This document shows, one piece after another, positions 19,359 to 27,186 of a DNA stretch of 64,000 nucleotides. Where the stretch lies: contig CBDANN010000007.1 in NCBI GenBank assembly GCA_965197635.1, positions 496,001 to 560,000 on the forward strand. The letters are read 5' to 3'. Below the pieces are notes generated by a model that was not told where the DNA came from, made no database searches, and was given only the letters and a program-made list of their open reading frames with translations. The translations under genes were made by a program, and so were the position numbers. Every line of letters begins with the position of its first letter. Position 1 is the first letter of the stretch. This stretch comes from Bin87 sp965197635 (GTDB lineage: Bacteria > Chloroflexota > Dehalococcoidia > Lucifugimonadales > UBA3495).

Positions 19359-19561
19359 TTACAGATCAGCCGCTTGTAGGACATCCACTGCAGGCGGCTG
19401 GTGTTTTGTCCAAGATTGCCCAACGCCATGGTGATTCGGTTGACGTGTGCGATGGCGTAGCGGCCGTAATGCCATCGGCGCACGGGGTGGACGGCCATCG
19501 CATCCGCACGACTTAGTTCACGTAATGACCCTTGCGCGAACGACAGCAGGAACAAAAAGGA

Positions 19562-19973
19562 GCTTTGCGATCACCCTTCTCAACGAATGCGCGCGAGTCT
19601 CCGCAAGACAACATAATGTCTACAACGGCGATCCAGGTTGCCGAAGAGCTTGGTTACGCATTGGTCGGCGAAACCATGCCAGACCCGGATGCGACGCCGG
19701 AGTTGGGTTTGGTTGGTAATGGCCTCAAGCGCTAACGTCTCCGAGTGAGACAATGCGCTTATTTGTCGTTAATCAGGGATCTACATTTCCCGCTGCCCAG
19801 GACGTCGACGCTTGGTAAATCTATCGCCGGAACCCAGCGATCGCCATTTGCCACCGCTCCAGCAGTTCCCGCTTCTCCCGCGTATTCGACAGCAACGCCG
19901 GCTCGGATGTCCTAACCTACCAACCTCAACCGACCGGGATTCTACTCAATGCCGATGCGGGTTTCGCCTTGGT
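19562..19973. other. Intergenic, no convincing gene
   Basis: A 39-codon frame at 19616-19735 (MSTTAIQVAEELGYALVGET) has no ribosome site and no known family. TGTCGTTAATC at 19763 matches the terminal motif of the IS21-type repeats at 3832, a possible orphan element end. Confidence 0.3.
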
Positions 19974-21088
19974 TTAGTTGGAAAGCAGGTCGGTGGCGGC
20001 AAGGTCGGATATGGCGGCGTCGAACCGTGCCAAGGTGTTGTGCAGGTACACGGTGGCCCGCTTGCCTTCGAAATTGCAGTAGCCGCCCGTGATTATCCAG
20101 AAAACAAAGATTTCCAGCATCGACAGCCGGTAATCATGCCAGCACTCTTCAAACGAGTAGCCGCTCACGCCATTGTCCAGCAGGACGGTGTGGTAGGTGC
20201 GCAGCAGGTCCACCTCCACCACCCCACGTTGCCGAGCGGGAAACGCCTCGCTGATGAAGGTGGCGACGTCGCAGGCGCCCCGGCCACGCACGCAGAACTC
20301 CCAATCGAAAACCACCGGCGGTTGAGGATGGGTATCCGTGGGGAAGAAGCAATTGTCGAGGCGATAGTCTCCGTGGACAATTGTCTTGGGGGACTTGGTA
20401 AGTTGGGCCTTTATCCTGGGCGCCTCCAGGCTCAGTCGGCTCCCCAGCCGGCGCAAACCCGGTGGCATCCCGTCACCGGCCTTCTCAATCAGAGACCTCC
20501 ACGCCCCTGGGTATATCTCCTGGCTGGGTATATCTCCTGGTAGGAGCCGGCTTCGGCATCCTTCAAAGGCATCCAGTGCAAGCCGTCCAACCGAGAGCTC
20601 TCCCACCAGGACGCCTGGAATCTGGCCAGCTGGACGATGGCGTGCTGGGCATCTTCCATGGAGCAGCCGGCCACACTATCGCCCTGGCGGGCGTGGCTCA
20701 TGTCCTCCAGCAGCAGAACCGTGTCCCCGGTCGCCGCGTCGATGCCACAGTGGTAGCCGCGAGGGGCCGGCAGGTGAGCGTTGGTTGCCAATCTCTGGTA
20801 AAACCTGACCTCGCGTCGGTTCTGACCCAGACTGTCGAAAACCGTTCTCAACAGAGGGTCCGCGGATGGGAGCTTGGCGATCATGGTGCCTGGAAGAGCG
20901 GGGAGATCTGCGTCGTAGTCCAGCGTCAGCCGAAACAACAGGTTCATAAACCCCTTGCCCGCGGCGATGGTCTCGGCCGAGTATCCGGTGACGGAAGCGC
21001 CTCCTGCGGCCCCGCTGCTCTGAAGGGCTTCGGTGAGCCAGACTGGCGTGATGTCGCGGAGGTCTTTGGGAACCCTCAGGCCAGCCAT
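19974..21088 (-). pseudogene. Aminoglycoside/ecdysteroid-kinase-like phosphotransferase
   Basis: Two frames together give a ~365-residue kinase-like phosphotransferase. The first (21088 to about 20520) has the N-lobe (TIAAGKGFMNLLFRLTL, TMIAKLPSADP, LLLEDMSHARQGD); the second has the catalytic loop HGDYRLDNCFF (Brenner motif with catalytic Asp and Asn) and VVFDWEF (metal-binding Asp). The break is a perfect 17-bp tandem duplication, CTGGGTATATCTCCTGG, at 20507-20523 and 20524-20540; removing one unit restores the frame. The substrate is unknown: relatives act on small hydroxylated molecules. It is next to a methyltransferase and an SDR. Confidence 0.75.
20507..20540. repeat. 17-bp perfect tandem duplication
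   Basis: CTGGGTATATCTCCTGG is present twice head to tail inside the phosphotransferase gene, and its length is not a multiple of three, so it alone accounts for the frameshift. Confidence 0.9.
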
Positions 21089-21140
21089 CTGAGTTCTCCG
21101 GGCGCTGAATCGAATGCCCGAGACCCGTTTACTTCACCCC

Positions 21141-21833
21141 TCACCTGTCCTTCCGTGCGAAAAAGACACAATGGTCCATTGGCTTGGGATCCTTGAAGTA
21201 CATGACGCCGCCCAGTTTCTCGCCTTCCGCCGGAACCACGATAAGGCCCAAACCCACAAGGAGACCCAGCACCTCATCTGTATCGTATAGCTGGAAGGTC
21301 CGGTCCGCGCCGTAGTCCCGGTCGTAGACCGTTGCGATACCGCTTCCGGTCTTGAACATGAGCTGGAGAACGCCGCCGACCCTCAGGAGCCTGGCGAACT
21401 CCGGCAGCGTGACCCCCAGGGCGAGGTCCGGGGCGATGTGCTGGATGACCGCGTTGCACAGGATGAAGTCGAAAGAGCGGTCCGGATAATCGAGCGGCTG
21501 ACGGAGGTCGGTTACCGACACCCTACGGGCGATCTCCGGGTGGAGCCGGCGCGCTTCCTGGATGTTCTCCTCAACAGCATCCACCCCTTGAATGTCGTAT
21601 CCCTTCTGCCAGTAGCAGAAGACATCACGGGCTCCCGCGCCGCAGCCGGCGTCCAACCCCCGGGATTCGGCGGGGACCAGCTCCTGGAGGCGGTCCATCA
21701 GGGCCGTGTCGTCCGTGAGCGCCGGGTGCGACATGTCGGTGTAAACCGACTGGATGAAGTTGTGGCTTACCTCGGCGTAACGCCGCGCATGATCGCGATA
21801 AAAGGTCTCAGAAAAATCTGCACTTTGACTCAT
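21141..21833 (-). CDS. Class I SAM-dependent methyltransferase
   Basis: 230 residues. Motif I is GLDAGCGAGA (about residue 60), the acidic residue after beta-2 is in IQGVDAVEENI, motif IV is FDFILCNAVIQHIAP, and the post-motif LLRVGGVLQLMFKTG matches the class I Rossmann fold of the Methyltransf_11/25 type. The substrate cannot be read from sequence. It lies 52 bp upstream of the broken phosphotransferase in the same orientation, so the two could form a transcript; it is one of the few undamaged genes in this stretch. Confidence 0.8.
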   Translation of the reverse strand: MSQSADFSETFYRDHARRYAEVSHNFIQSVYTDMSHPALTDDTALMDRLQELVPAESRGLDAGCGAGARDVFCYWQKGYDIQGVDAVEENIQEARRLHPEIARRVSVTDLRQPLDYPDRSFDFILCNAVIQHIAPDLALGVTLPEFARLLRVGGVLQLMFKTGSGIATVYDRDYGADRTFQLYDTDEVLGLLVGLGLIVVPAEGEKLGGVMYFKDPKPMDHCVFFARKDR

Positions 21834-21863
21834 CGTTGTAACGCCATCCAGCCGGTCGTAGGC

Positions 21864-22440
21864 TCACACGCCGAAGATGTCGATGAACTGTCCGGTCATG
21901 ACTTTGGGAGCGTGAACCGCCAGGTACCGGGCTGCCTGCGCTATCTGCTCCCTCGTTATCCAATCGGGGTTCCCTTGGGGATCATACGCCCTGGCCATAT
22001 CGGTATCCACCCAGTCGGGATTGATGCCGTTGACCCGGATGCGTGGGGACGCAGGCAGTGGGCCAGCGAGCCCACCACGCCCCACTTTGATGTTGCGTAA
22101 GCTCCGTAGTCGCCCTCGGGTAGACGGCCTGACGACGAACCGATGTTGATGATGACGCCCTCCTTCCGCTGCATCATATGCGGTATCACCGCGCGGGAAA
22201 CGAGGAACAACCCACGTAAATTGGTGTTCATCGCCTCGTCCCATTGGTCGATCGTGGTGGCCCACACCGCGTTGTCATAGGTGATGACGCCGGCGTTGTT
22301 GACCAGTATGTCAATCCGGCCCCACATTCCGGTGACCTGCTTCATTACTCGATCCGCATCGTCGGCCCGGGTCACGTCGAGAGCGAAGGCCTCCGCCGTT
22401 CCCCCACCCGTGTCCCGCGTCACCAAGGGCGGCCGCGGTT
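21864..22440 (-). pseudogene. Short-chain dehydrogenase/reductase, truncated and frameshifted
   Basis: Core SDR motifs are present: LDVT with the adenine-region Asp, IDILVNNAGV, NLRGLFLVSRAVIP, IINIGSSSG with the catalytic Ser, and YGAYATSKWGVV with Tyr-x3-Lys. After a shift near 22050-22100, INPDWVDTDMARAYDPQGNP and GQFIDIFGV complete the C-terminus at 21864. The N-terminal GxxxGxG nucleotide-binding strand is absent: the frame enters from unrelated sequence near 22440, so about 50 residues are lost. Not functional as read. Confidence 0.7.
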
Positions 22441-22680
22441 GCGGCAGGGCGCCTGCACCATCAAGGCCCACTGGTACCCGCTCCACGCGACATGGATGGC
22501 GCCACAGTTGATGCACGTGTCCCGCGAGCGTAGGGAACATCGCCTGCACCGTCGACATGAGCAATGGCCGCCGCGAAATCTCCCAGATCTCCTCATTGGA
22601 GCAACCATATTGGAGCAACCATCCTCGACGAGGCGGCCAACGAGGTCCACCATCTGCCGCAGGTATTGAGCACGGTCAGC
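22441..22680 (-). pseudogene. Unidentified gene fragment with 14-bp tandem duplication
   Basis: The fragment reads MVDLVGRLVEDGCSN, then after removing one unit of a 14-bp tandem duplication (ATTGGAGCAACCAT at 22595-22608 and 22609-22622) EEIWEISRRPLLMSTVQAMF and PTLAGHVHQLW. This looks like real coding sequence of an alpha-helical protein, but I do not recognise the family. Both ends are cut by neighbouring fragments (SDR downstream, recombinase upstream). Confidence 0.35.
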
Positions 22681-22708
22681 CCCGGTCCGGCCTCTTCCCG
22701 AAAGCGCG

Positions 22709-23263
22709 CTACGGCACGTCCGCCATCGAATAGGTGCTGCCTACAATCGGCAGGTACACTCTCAACGTAACCTGCACGTTGGCGTGCCCAAGCCAGTTGC
22801 TCACCACGTTGAGCGGGACGCGGCCCACCATCAGCCAGTGCCGAGCGGCAGAGTGCCGCAAGCTGTGAGCGCCGGCCAGGCGTTTGCCTGTCCCAGGAGA
22901 CTCATCGTCGAGGCCCGCCCACCGGATGCCGTCGCCAATGTGGCGCAGCGCCGTGCGCATCGTGAGAGCCACGACCTTGTCCCGCGGTGAATGTTTCACC
23001 GGCCAGTTAGCGAAGAGCTGCACCAGCTCGGCGTGCAACGGCACCGTCCTCGGCTTTCCGGACTTCGACTCCCGCACCAACAGCGTCGGGACTTCCGCCC
23101 GGTAATCAAGGTCCCGCCATTCGAGCGCCAGGGCCTCGGAGATCCGCAGACCGGTGCGCCACATGATGAGCGCCAAGGCCCGCGCCTGGTGTCGCTTGTG
23201 ATCCGCCAGCGTGTCCAGGAGCCGGCCCACCTGGTCAGCAGTCCAGTAATGGGGTACATCCAT
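22709..23263 (-). CDS. Minimal tyrosine recombinase (catalytic domain only)
   Basis: 184 residues. Catalytic residues are visible in order: TGLRISEAL (Arg I), a beta-hairpin Lys in SKSGKPRTVPL, HSLRHSAARHW (His-x-x-Arg), WLGHANVQVT (His/Trp box) and RVYLPI (nucleophilic Tyr). There is no N-terminal SAM-like core-binding domain, so the protein is far shorter than XerC/D or phage integrases (about 300 residues). It may be a stand-alone catalytic recombinase or a truncated gene; the ATG at 23263 sits right beside TGGCAGA / TCTGCCA inverted heptamers. Confidence 0.75.
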   Translation of the reverse strand: MDVPHYWTADQVGRLLDTLADHKRHQARALALIMWRTGLRISEALALEWRDLDYRAEVPTLLVRESKSGKPRTVPLHAELVQLFANWPVKHSPRDKVVALTMRTALRHIGDGIRWAGLDDESPGTGKRLAGAHSLRHSAARHWLMVGRVPLNVVSNWLGHANVQVTLRVYLPIVGSTYSMADVP

Positions 23264-23265
23264 GA

Positions 23266-23293
23266 TGGCAGATTACATCAGCCAACTCTGCCA
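23266..23293. repeat. Inverted heptamers TGGCAGA / TCTGCCA beside recombinase
   Basis: TGGCAGA at 23266-23272 and TCTGCCA at 23287-23293 are separated by 14 bases, immediately upstream of the recombinase start codon. The extended form AAGTCTGCCATT also occurs at about 23381 and as both arms of the hairpin at 43694-43724. A recombinase binding site is possible but unproven. Confidence 0.35.
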
Positions 23294-23640
23294 GAACAAC
23301 CGAACAGTGTCATCAATTCGCAGCCGCCCACATGAGTGAACCCACGGCGCCGGCCTCTAAAGGGGCAGAGTTTGCCCCAAAGTCTGCCATTCAACTAACC
23401 TACCGGTCGCCGGTTCTGACGGGTTACTGGGTCAACATTGTCAGTGCCCGCCGCTTCCGGCAGAAACACGGTGAGGCGATACATCGATGCCAAAAGACCG
23501 CGGACGCGGTACAGGTTCTCTCCGTCCTTCATATGTTACTCACTTGGAGTGCCCTGCCGATGCTATCCTGATGCATGGAGTTCCCGGCGACGCCGGTCGT
23601 TGTGCATGGCAATATCACGAGCAGTGAAAGAATCGCAGTA
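23294..23640. other. Intergenic, no convincing gene
   Basis: A 79-codon frame at 23332-23571 has neither ribosome site nor recognisable domain and I do not support it as a gene. The segment separates the divergent recombinase and globin genes and must hold their promoters. Confidence 0.4.
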
Positions 23641-23668
23641 ACGGTACCATCATCAAGGAGGTTCCCCA

Positions 23669-24379
23669 ATGGTTATGGATCGCCTGCCTTCCGGCCTGGT
23701 TCTGAGCGGAGGGTCGCTCATCTTCACCGAGGCCACGATGCCGGATTCCCTCCGGCGAGAGCACACGCTCCCCGCTCAACATTGGGCTGTGCTGCACGCC
23801 TTCGAGGGGAGCATCGCCTTCGTGGACCTTCAGGCTGGCGCTGAACGAATTATCTCCGCGCCGGACCACATCATCATCCATCCGGAAGTCCCTCACTTAC
23901 TGAAAGAAGAAGGCTCCCTGCGCTGTCGGATTGACTTCTTCCGGGAACCGGACCCTGACCTCCACATGAGAACGCCCGGAGCTTTCGCGGACGAGGCCGT
24001 GCGCGATAGCCTGGGGCGCTGCGAAGCCAACGGGAACTTTGCGGAGGTCTTCTACAACACCTTCCTGAATTCCTCTCCGGACATCGCGCCGCACTTTGCC
24101 GCCACCGACTTCGAAAGGCAGAGGACATTGCTGCGGGATTCGGTGTACACGATGTTGTCTCACCATGTCACGGAGCCGGAGATGCGGGAGTTGTTGGAGC
24201 GGTTGGGGGAGGCGCATAACCGGGATAACCGGAACGTGCTACCAAGCTACTACGAGCTCTGGCTGGACAGCGTTTGTGAAACCGCCAAGGCCCTGGACCC
24301 GGAGTGGAGCGAGGATCTTGACCGGCAGTGGCGCGCCAGACTGCGGCCCGGGATGCAGATCATAATGGCAGCCTACTGA
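23669..24379 (+). CDS. DUF1971-globin fusion protein
   Basis: 236 residues. AAGGAGG lies 7 bases before the ATG at 23669. Residues 1-95 match the small beta-rich DUF1971 (TehB-associated) domain: TEATMPDSLRREHTLPAQHW, ISAPDHIIIHPEVPH. Residues about 115-236 look like a single-domain globin: FYNTFLNSSPDIAPHF, LLRDSVYTMLSHH, LGEAHNRDNRNVLPSYYELW with the likely proximal His in EAHNR, and a C-terminal helix. Single-domain globins commonly handle NO or O2. The next gene, 55 bp downstream, is the start of a quinol-dependent NO reductase, supporting a nitrosative-stress role, perhaps with the DUF1971 part as sensor or partner. Confidence 0.7.
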   Translation: MVMDRLPSGLVLSGGSLIFTEATMPDSLRREHTLPAQHWAVLHAFEGSIAFVDLQAGAERIISAPDHIIIHPEVPHLLKEEGSLRCRIDFFREPDPDLHMRTPGAFADEAVRDSLGRCEANGNFAEVFYNTFLNSSPDIAPHFAATDFERQRTLLRDSVYTMLSHHVTEPEMRELLERLGEAHNRDNRNVLPSYYELWLDSVCETAKALDPEWSEDLDRQWRARLRPGMQIIMAAY

Positions 24380-24434
24380 CCCGATAGGTTGTCCGAACCG
24401 CGGTGCAAGAACAGTTGGCAGAAGATGTGAACCG

Positions 24435-24671
24435 GTGAAGAATCGGACCCAGCTAACGGATGCTGTGGCGGTGGGCCAGCATCACGCCGTGCCGGGCCTG
24501 TGCGCTCTGTGGATTATCCTGATCGCGATAGTTGTCGTTTCATTCACGGCCTTGCTCTACTACGGCCGCGAGATCTACCAGGAGTCTCCACCGGTTCCGG
24601 AAACGGTGGCCACGTCCGACGGAGAGGTGATTTTCACCAGCGATCAGATCCGCGCCGGCCAGGATGTCTAG
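24435..24671 (+). pseudogene. norZ: Quinol-dependent nitric oxide reductase (qNOR), N-terminal 78 residues
   Basis: The N-terminus has the first transmembrane helix (LWIILIAIVVVSFTALLYYG), followed by REIYQESPPVPETV and FTSDQIRAGQDV, a pattern specific to the periplasmic start of single-subunit qNOR, which reduces 2 NO to N2O using quinol. The frame ends at a TAG formed at the junction with a recombinase remnant at 24668; the haem-copper oxidase-like body (over 650 residues) is missing from the window. Start GTG at 24435. The loss means the globin upstream no longer has an intact reductase beside it. Confidence 0.75.
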
Positions 24672-24888
24672 CGTTCGATCTCGTGGGTGGGCGCCCCATT
24701 TTGAGCCATGCCCACCCGACCGCTATGACCGCTGAAGTCCTCCCAGTTGGGGGGACCGGCAGCCCTGGCGGTGGCCTTCACCCGCCGGGCGATCTGCGAC
24801 TCCGACAGCCCGAACACCTTCACATTGTCGCCGCTCTCCGCCGGCCGCATGGCGTCCAGCTCTTTCATGGCGGCGGGTGTGACGGCCA
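24668..24888 (-). pseudogene. Tyrosine recombinase, C-terminal fragment
   Basis: Reads AAMKELDAMRPAESGDNVKV, FGLSESQIARRVKATARAAG, SGHSGRVGMA, NGAPTHEIER. The H-S-G-R-V-G motif is the His-x-x-Arg catalytic box in a family of phage-type integrases, and the frame stops before the Tyr. The N-terminal part is replaced by the MITE at 24889. One small gap near GRVGMA suggests a deletion as well. Confidence 0.6.
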
Positions 24889-25040
24889 CTAAACTAAAGC
24901 CAAGGTGAAATGTACATATCGCCAGACCGCGCTGCCGGTGGCAACCGAGTTGGGACCGGCAGGTAATGTGAGGTTCCGTGGAGTCCTTTCGGTAGTCTTC
25001 AAGACCCCGAAATGCACATCCCACCTTGGTATTGGTTTAG
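24889..25040. mobile_element. MITE, CTAAACTAAAGCC type, copy 1
   Basis: About 150 bp with ends CTAAACTAAAGCCAAGGTG and the reverse complement of ACCTTGGTATTGGTTTAG. The same terminal sequence bounds the element at 43540-43692. No coding capacity. Its right end directly abuts the left end of IS630 copy B, which used the TA within TTTAG. Confidence 0.65.
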
Positions 25041-25720
25041 TACTCGGTCAAACCTGTATTGGCAGAAAAAGGACGTAATGAGCCATGGTTGCTACGGTGG
25101 TGGCAAACAGTGGTGCGGGAGGTGCGTCATCCATGGTTCAGGAGAAATACGCGGTACGGTTGTTGGCGGAGGATCGGGACCAGTTGGAGCGGTTGATCCG
25201 TAGCGGGCAGCATTCGGCACGGGTCATCAATCGGGCGCGCATCCTGCTCAAGACGGACGAGGGCTGGAGTGCTTCCCAGGTGGCCGCAGCCCTGGACACA
25301 TCGCCGCGCACGGTATTCCGCATCAAACGGCGGTACGTTGCGGAAGGGTTGGACGGCGTGCTCCACGACCGTCCCCAAGCCAACCGGTACCGCAAGCTGG
25401 ACGACCGGGGCGAAGCCCACCTGATTGCTCTGGCGTGCCCGATCTTTGACCAAGCATGCGCCGGAAGGCCATGACCACTGGACCCTGCGGTTGCTGGCCG
25501 ACCAGGTGGTGGAGTTGGGATTGGCGCCGTCGCTGTCCCATGAGACGGTACGCCTCAAGCTCAAAAAACGTCCTCAAGCCGTGGCGGAAGCAGCAGTGGT
25601 GCATCCCCAAGGTGAACGGGGAGTTTGTGGCGGCCATGGAGGACGTGCTGGATCTGTACGCCGAACCCTATGATCCCGACCGGCCGGTGGTGTGTTTCGA
25701 CGAGACGTCCACCCACCTCC
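25040..25720 (+). mobile_element. IS630-family element, copy B, truncated, with transposase pseudogene
   Basis: Left end GTACTCGGTCAAACC. The transposase begins at the ATG 25133 (GGGAGG upstream) with MVQEKYAVRLLAEDRDQLER, then two helix-turn-helix segments. At 25441-25458 an ~18-nt insertion (GATCTTTGACCAAGCATG) breaks the frame after LIALAC. The rest reads APEGHDHWTLRLLADQVVEL, an A-run shift site at about 25560, then WRKQQWCIPKVNGEFVAAME and VCFDETST, where the Tn3-type terminal repeat at 25721 cuts it off before the second catalytic Asp. The 3' half is not found on the far side of the Tn3 element. Confidence 0.8.
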
Positions 25721-25770
25721 GGGTCGACTCCGGTAGGGGGCAGAATCGTACGCTAAGGTCGCTGAGTCCG

Positions 25771-26404
25771 TTATCGGCGCTTTGGCCACCGGTATTCGCC
25801 GGTGAGCAGGATGTGGGCCCACCCAAGGGGTGAGATGTGGGCCAGGAGCTCGGGCTCGACCGTCAGGCCGGCGTGTTTCCGCTGTCTGACCGCTTCGTAG
25901 AGATGGGCGGTATTCCAGTAAATGACGATGGCGGCGAGCAGGTTGAGCCCATCCATGCGGTAGTGCTGGCTCTCGCTGGAGCGGTCGCGGATTTCGCCCT
26001 GGCGTCCGATCCGCAGCGCGTTCTTGAGCGCGTGATGAGCCTCCCCCCTTGTTGAGGCCGATGTTGGCTCGGCGCTGCATATCGGCGTCGAGCAGCCAGT
26101 CGACGATGAAGAGGGTTCGTTCGACCCGTCCGATTTCGCGGAGAGCGACGGCCAGTTTGTGCTGGCGCGGATAGGCCGCGAACTTTCGCAGCAGCTGGCT
26201 CGGCGGAAGGGCGCCGCTGACCAGAACGGCAGCGACCCGCAGGATGTCCGGCCAGTTCCGCACGAGCACGTCCTCCCGGATGTTGTTGCCGGTCAATCCG
26301 GTCAGGGGTTTCGGAACGCGTCCGGGATCGAAGACATGCAGCCGTTTCGACGGCAGGTCCCGTATGCGCGGGATGAACCGATGCTTCGTCTCGGCAGGTT
26401 CTAC
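25771..26404 (-). pseudogene. tnpA: Tn3-family transposase (TnpA), C-terminal fragment
   Basis: Reading leftward: LTGNNIREDVLVRNWPDILR, KFAAYPRQHKLAVALREIGR, RTLFIVDWLLDADMQRRANI, GLNKG, then after a shift near 26050 SQHYRMDGLNLLAAIVIYWN, LLAHISPLGWAHILLTGEYR, WPKRR and the stop at 25771, right beside the terminal repeat. This is the highly conserved C-terminal part of DDE Tn3 transposases, including the final catalytic Glu region (GLNKGEA). The fragment lacks the DNA-binding and first catalytic regions. Confidence 0.85.
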
Positions 26405-26574
26405 CTTTCCGTTATCCGTTTATCCCAGCCGGCCCAGCACTGTCCGTAAGGGGATCGTCCAGCGGACGGCCCAGCTTGTCGCCCCGACCCCCGCCAAACC
26501 GGAACCAGGAGCGTCTCATATGAATGGTACGGAAACAATTGCGGAAGCGGGACCCTATCCGTACACTTCCCCCA
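26405..26574 (+). promoter_or_regulatory. res: Candidate res site and divergent promoter region
   Basis: The 170-bp interval between the divergent transposase remnant and resolvase corresponds in position to res of Tn3-type elements, where the resolvase dimers bind and where both promoters lie. The matching interval of the dead element (about 794-960) is clearly related, including the shared GAGACGCTCC segment, although I could not delimit three resolvase subsites by eye. Confidence 0.45.
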
Positions 26575-27153
26575 ATGACGGCAACACTCATCGGATACGC
26601 GCGCTGTTCCACCGACCGGCAAGAGCTGGCCGCCCAGCGCCAGGCCCTCCCGGAGCTGGGCGTCGCCGAGGATCGCATCTACACCGATCACGGCCTCACC
26701 GGCACGACCCGCGCCCGCCCCGGCCTCGACCAGGCCCTCACCGCCGTGCGCGAAGGCGACACGCTGGTCGTGCCGAAACTCGACCGCCTCGCCAGGTCCG
26801 TCCCGGACGCCCGCGCCATCGCCGACCTGCTTCGGGAACGCGGCGTGAAACTGGCCCTCGGACGGACGCTCTACGACCCGGGCGATCCCATGGGAAAGAT
26901 GTTCTTCAATACCCTCGCCACCTTCGCCGAGTTCGAGGCCGATCTCATCCGCATGCGCACCCGTGAGGGCATGGCCATCGCCCGCGATAAGGGGAAATTG
27001 CGCGGCAAGCAACCCAGACTCTCCGACCGACAGCAGCGGGAACTCTGCCGCATGCATGCCACCGGCGAGTATTCCATCAGCGATCTCGCCGAGCTCTGCT
27101 CCGTCTCAAGACCAACCGTCTATCGCACACTCAACCGGCGCCTTTCCCCTTAG
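26575..27153 (+). CDS. tnpR: Tn3-family serine resolvase, intact
   Basis: 192 residues from the ATG at 26575. The N-terminal catalytic domain begins LIGYARCSTDRQELAAQRQA with the Ser nucleophile, contains DTLVVPKLDRLARSVPDAR (conserved R-L-x-R) and LATFAEFEADLIRMRTREGM (E helix), and ends with a Hin-like helix-turn-helix (YSISDLAELCSVSRPTVYRT). It resolves cointegrates at res. A homologue at 196-793 is inactivated. It is the only complete gene left in its element, whose transposase is truncated. Confidence 0.9.
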   Translation: MTATLIGYARCSTDRQELAAQRQALPELGVAEDRIYTDHGLTGTTRARPGLDQALTAVREGDTLVVPKLDRLARSVPDARAIADLLRERGVKLALGRTLYDPGDPMGKMFFNTLATFAEFEADLIRMRTREGMAIARDKGKLRGKQPRLSDRQQRELCRMHATGEYSISDLAELCSVSRPTVYRTLNRRLSP

Positions 27154-27186
27154 CGTACAATCCTGCCCCCTACCGGAATCGACCCC

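Larger units (their letters stand above)
18104..19498 (-). pseudogene. NERD-like C-terminal fragment, split by IS5
   Basis: Two segments, 19362-19498 (MAVHPVRRWHYGRYAI through SYKRLIC) and 18104-18497 (YNPYVIPVLSFPDL to the stop), join in frame when the IS5 is removed. The order HVNRITMALGNLG, NPYVIPVLSFPDL, GVYVVWGMENLLTDLERI resembles the latter half of NERD-type endonuclease-like domains, in which a helix precedes a V-I-P-V-V strand. This resemblance is by eye only. The N-terminal half with the E-x-K region is absent upstream, so the gene may already have been truncated. It lies directly upstream of the helicase. Confidence 0.4.
25721..27185. mobile_element. Tn3-family derivative with intact resolvase
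   Basis: 1,465 bp bounded by 37-bp terminal repeats: 25721-25757 (GGGTCGACTCCGG ... CGTACGCTAAG) and 27149-27185 (CTTAGCGTACAATCC ... CGACCC). Inside are a C-terminal fragment of the Tn3 transposase on the minus strand and a complete resolvase on the plus strand, divergent as in Tn3. About 700 N-terminal transposase codons are missing. The left flank is an IS630 gene and the right flank an IS701-type gene, with no 5-bp duplication, so this is not a simple insertion: recombination between elements must have joined unrelated flanks. Confidence 0.85.

Noticed and set aside
23332..23571. 79-codon plus-strand frame between recombinase and globin
   Set aside because: No ribosome site or domain; probably chance in a GC-rich intergenic region.
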